Of a stretch of DNA of 64,000 nt, positions 62,913-64,000 are shown one piece after another (position 1 is the first letter of the stretch; every line of letters starts with the position of its first letter). The stretch is taken from NCBI RefSeq assembly GCF_002743335.1, contig NZ_PDZB01000003.1, positions 62,001-126,000 of the forward strand, read 5' to 3'. This stretch comes from Sporosarcina sp. P32b (GTDB taxonomy: Bacteria > Bacillota > Bacilli > Bacillales_A > Planococcaceae). Under the pieces are notes generated by a model, which saw only the letters and a list, made by a program, of their open reading frames with translations, ran no database searches and was not told the origin of the DNA. The position numbers were made by a program, and so were the translations under genes.

Positions 62913-63915
62913 TATTTGGTTTATATTGATTGCTGTCCTATTCATAGGGTTTATCTTCTTAGAAGGATTTGATTTCGGTGTCGGAATGAGTACGAAATTC
63001 TTGGCACGTAATGATTTGGAAAAAAGAGTTGTCATGAATACGATTGGACCTGTTTGGGATGCGAATGAAGTATGGCTAATTACTGCGGGTGGTGCGATGT
63101 TCGCTGCATTCCCACACTGGTATGCAACAGCATTTAGTGGATTTTATTTACCGTTTGTTATTTTATTACTAGCCTTCATCATACGGGGCGTAGCATTCGA
63201 GTTTCGTAATAAGGTTGATTCGAAAGCCTGGGTCAAGACGTGGGACTGGGCAGTATTCATCGGTAGTATTTTACCGCCATTCCTATTTGGTGTATTCTTC
63301 ACGAGTTTAATTCGCGGATTACCGATTGATGGAGATATGAACATGTATGCAAGCTTTACCGATTTTGTAAATGTCTACACAGTGATTGGTGGTGTAACGT
63401 TTGTTCTGTTATCGTATCTCCATGGTTTGCTGTTCATCGGCTTAAAAACTGTAGGGGAGTTACGTGAGCGAGCGAATGCAACTGCACGTAAAGTGTATGC
63501 ATTGACTGGTGTATTCCTCATATTGTTTATCATCTTTACGTATTTGGATACAGATGCCTTTACAGATCATGGAGCTATTTTGATTCCAATGTATGGTCTG
63601 GCAGTTATATTGTACGGTTTACTGTTCTTCTTCTTAAAATCAAAACGAGAAGGACTGAGCTTTACGATGACTGGTTTAGTGTTAATCATTATCATGGCTA
63701 ATTTTTTCATCGCGCTATTCCCGAATGTCATGATCAGCTCAATGGATCCTGCATTTAATATGTCGATTGCCGATGCGGCTTCAGGAGACTATTCATTGAA
63801 AATCATGACAATCGTAGCGTTTACTATGGTGCCAATCGTTTTGGCGTATACAATTTGGAGTTATTACGTGTTCCGTAAACGGTTGACAGGTGATAAGGAG
63901 CATCTAGAATACTAA
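62899..63915 (+). CDS. cydB: Cytochrome bd oxidase subunit II
   Basis: Partner of CydA, 338 residues with about eight TMs, starting MPLSDIWFILIAVLFIGFIFLEGFDFGVG and containing GPVWDANEVWLITAGGAMFAAFPHWYAT, both CydB signatures. The ATG at 62899 lies within the end of cydA behind AGGAGG. Its stop overlaps the next start codon (TAATG). Confidence 0.96.
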   Translation: MPLSDIWFILIAVLFIGFIFLEGFDFGVGMSTKFLARNDLEKRVVMNTIGPVWDANEVWLITAGGAMFAAFPHWYATAFSGFYLPFVILLLAFIIRGVAFEFRNKVDSKAWVKTWDWAVFIGSILPPFLFGVFFTSLIRGLPIDGDMNMYASFTDFVNVYTVIGGVTFVLLSYLHGLLFIGLKTVGELRERANATARKVYALTGVFLILFIIFTYLDTDAFTDHGAILIPMYGLAVILYGLLFFFLKSKREGLSFTMTGLVLIIIMANFFIALFPNVMISSMDPAFNMSIADAASGDYSLKIMTIVAFTMVPIVLAYTIWSYYVFRKRLTGDKEHLEY

Positions 63916-64000
63916 TGGATAAATACTTGCTTCAATACAAAGGAAGTAAACAAGTGATGGTATGGATTGGACTACTTACTGTAGTTCAGTCCATCGCCAT
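63915..64000 (+). CDS. cydD: Thiol ABC exporter subunit CydD (3' truncated by window)
   Basis: The first 28 codons are present, starting in a 1-bp overlap with cydB: MDKYLLQYKGSKQVMVWIGL and the start of a membrane segment. The position and this N-terminus match the first of the two ABC transporter subunits (CydD/CydC) that follow cydAB and are needed for assembly of the oxidase. Confidence 0.7.
   Translation, partial: MDKYLLQYKGSKQVMVWIGLLTVVQSIA

Overview
The window is chromosomal DNA of a low-GC Gram-positive (Firmicutes/Bacillota), most likely a member of the Planococcaceae close to Sporosarcina. The grounds are Bacillus-style gene order and regulation (T-box, L20 leader, cre, CcpN-type and PHO-box sites), frequent TTG/GTG starts with strong AGGAGG sites, and protein sequences close to but clearly diverged from Bacillus subtilis. 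Nothing looks like a prophage, insertion sequence, CRISPR array, rRNA or tRNA. It is mostly core genome, and the unusual material lies in intergenic DNA and in a few lineage-specific gene architectures.

Layout. 1-8 kb: ytxK-like methyltransferase, ackA, a universal stress protein, ald, an Xaa-Pro peptidase, ytkL, ytoI and ytpI. 8-18 kb: nrnA, a short dnaE, then a GntR/FCD regulator overlapping accD-accA, followed by pfkA-pyk and fxsA. 18-25 kb: a YtvI-like permease, the TCA genes citZ-icd-mdh, a MaoC-like gene overlapping phoP, and phoR. 25-33 kb: hflK-hflC, polA-mutM-coaE, gapB, nrdR. 33-40 kb: dnaB-dnaI, T-box-controlled thrS, L20-leader-controlled infC-rpmI-rplT, ysdA, ysdB. 40-49 kb: a loosely organised stretch with a dUTPase, an XRE regulator, two medium-chain dehydrogenases, fhs, an M3 oligopeptidase and a ferredoxin-NADP reductase. 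49-55 kb: an orphan PhoP-like response regulator followed by a PHO-box-preceded pstS-pstC-pstA-pstB-pstB operon. 55-64 kb: trhO, a PdaC-like deacetylase, a DUF368 polyprenyl-phosphate transporter, catalase, a lipoprotein, a 21-bp-period repeat array, and cydA-cydB with the first codons of cydD.

How the genes work together. Carbon flow is the main theme: upper and lower glycolysis (pfkA, pyk), gluconeogenesis (gapB), overflow acetate (ackA), malonyl-CoA supply (accDA), the TCA core (citZ-icd-mdh), alanine catabolism (ald) and one-carbon entry (fhs). Visible regulatory sites fit this: a cre site downstream of the citZ promoter, two facing CcpN-type boxes at gapB, and a perfect palindrome in front of the GntR-accDA operon. 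Replication and repair (dnaE, dnaB, dnaI, polA, mutM, nrnA, nrdR) and translation (thrS, infC-rpmI-rplT) fill the centre. Phosphate sensing occurs twice: phoPR next to mdh, and a second PhoP-like regulator beside pst.

The most interesting observations are a six-unit, 21-bp-period degenerate repeat array upstream of cydAB that reads on the minus strand as a heptad peptide pattern; the kinase-less PhoP paralogue beside pst together with a PhoR that lacks an extracytoplasmic sensor domain; the self-contained GntR-operator-accDA module; a DnaE with an eroded PHP domain and a missing C-terminus; HflC rather than HflK carrying the long N-terminal extension; and several structured or palindromic intergenic elements without an assigned function.
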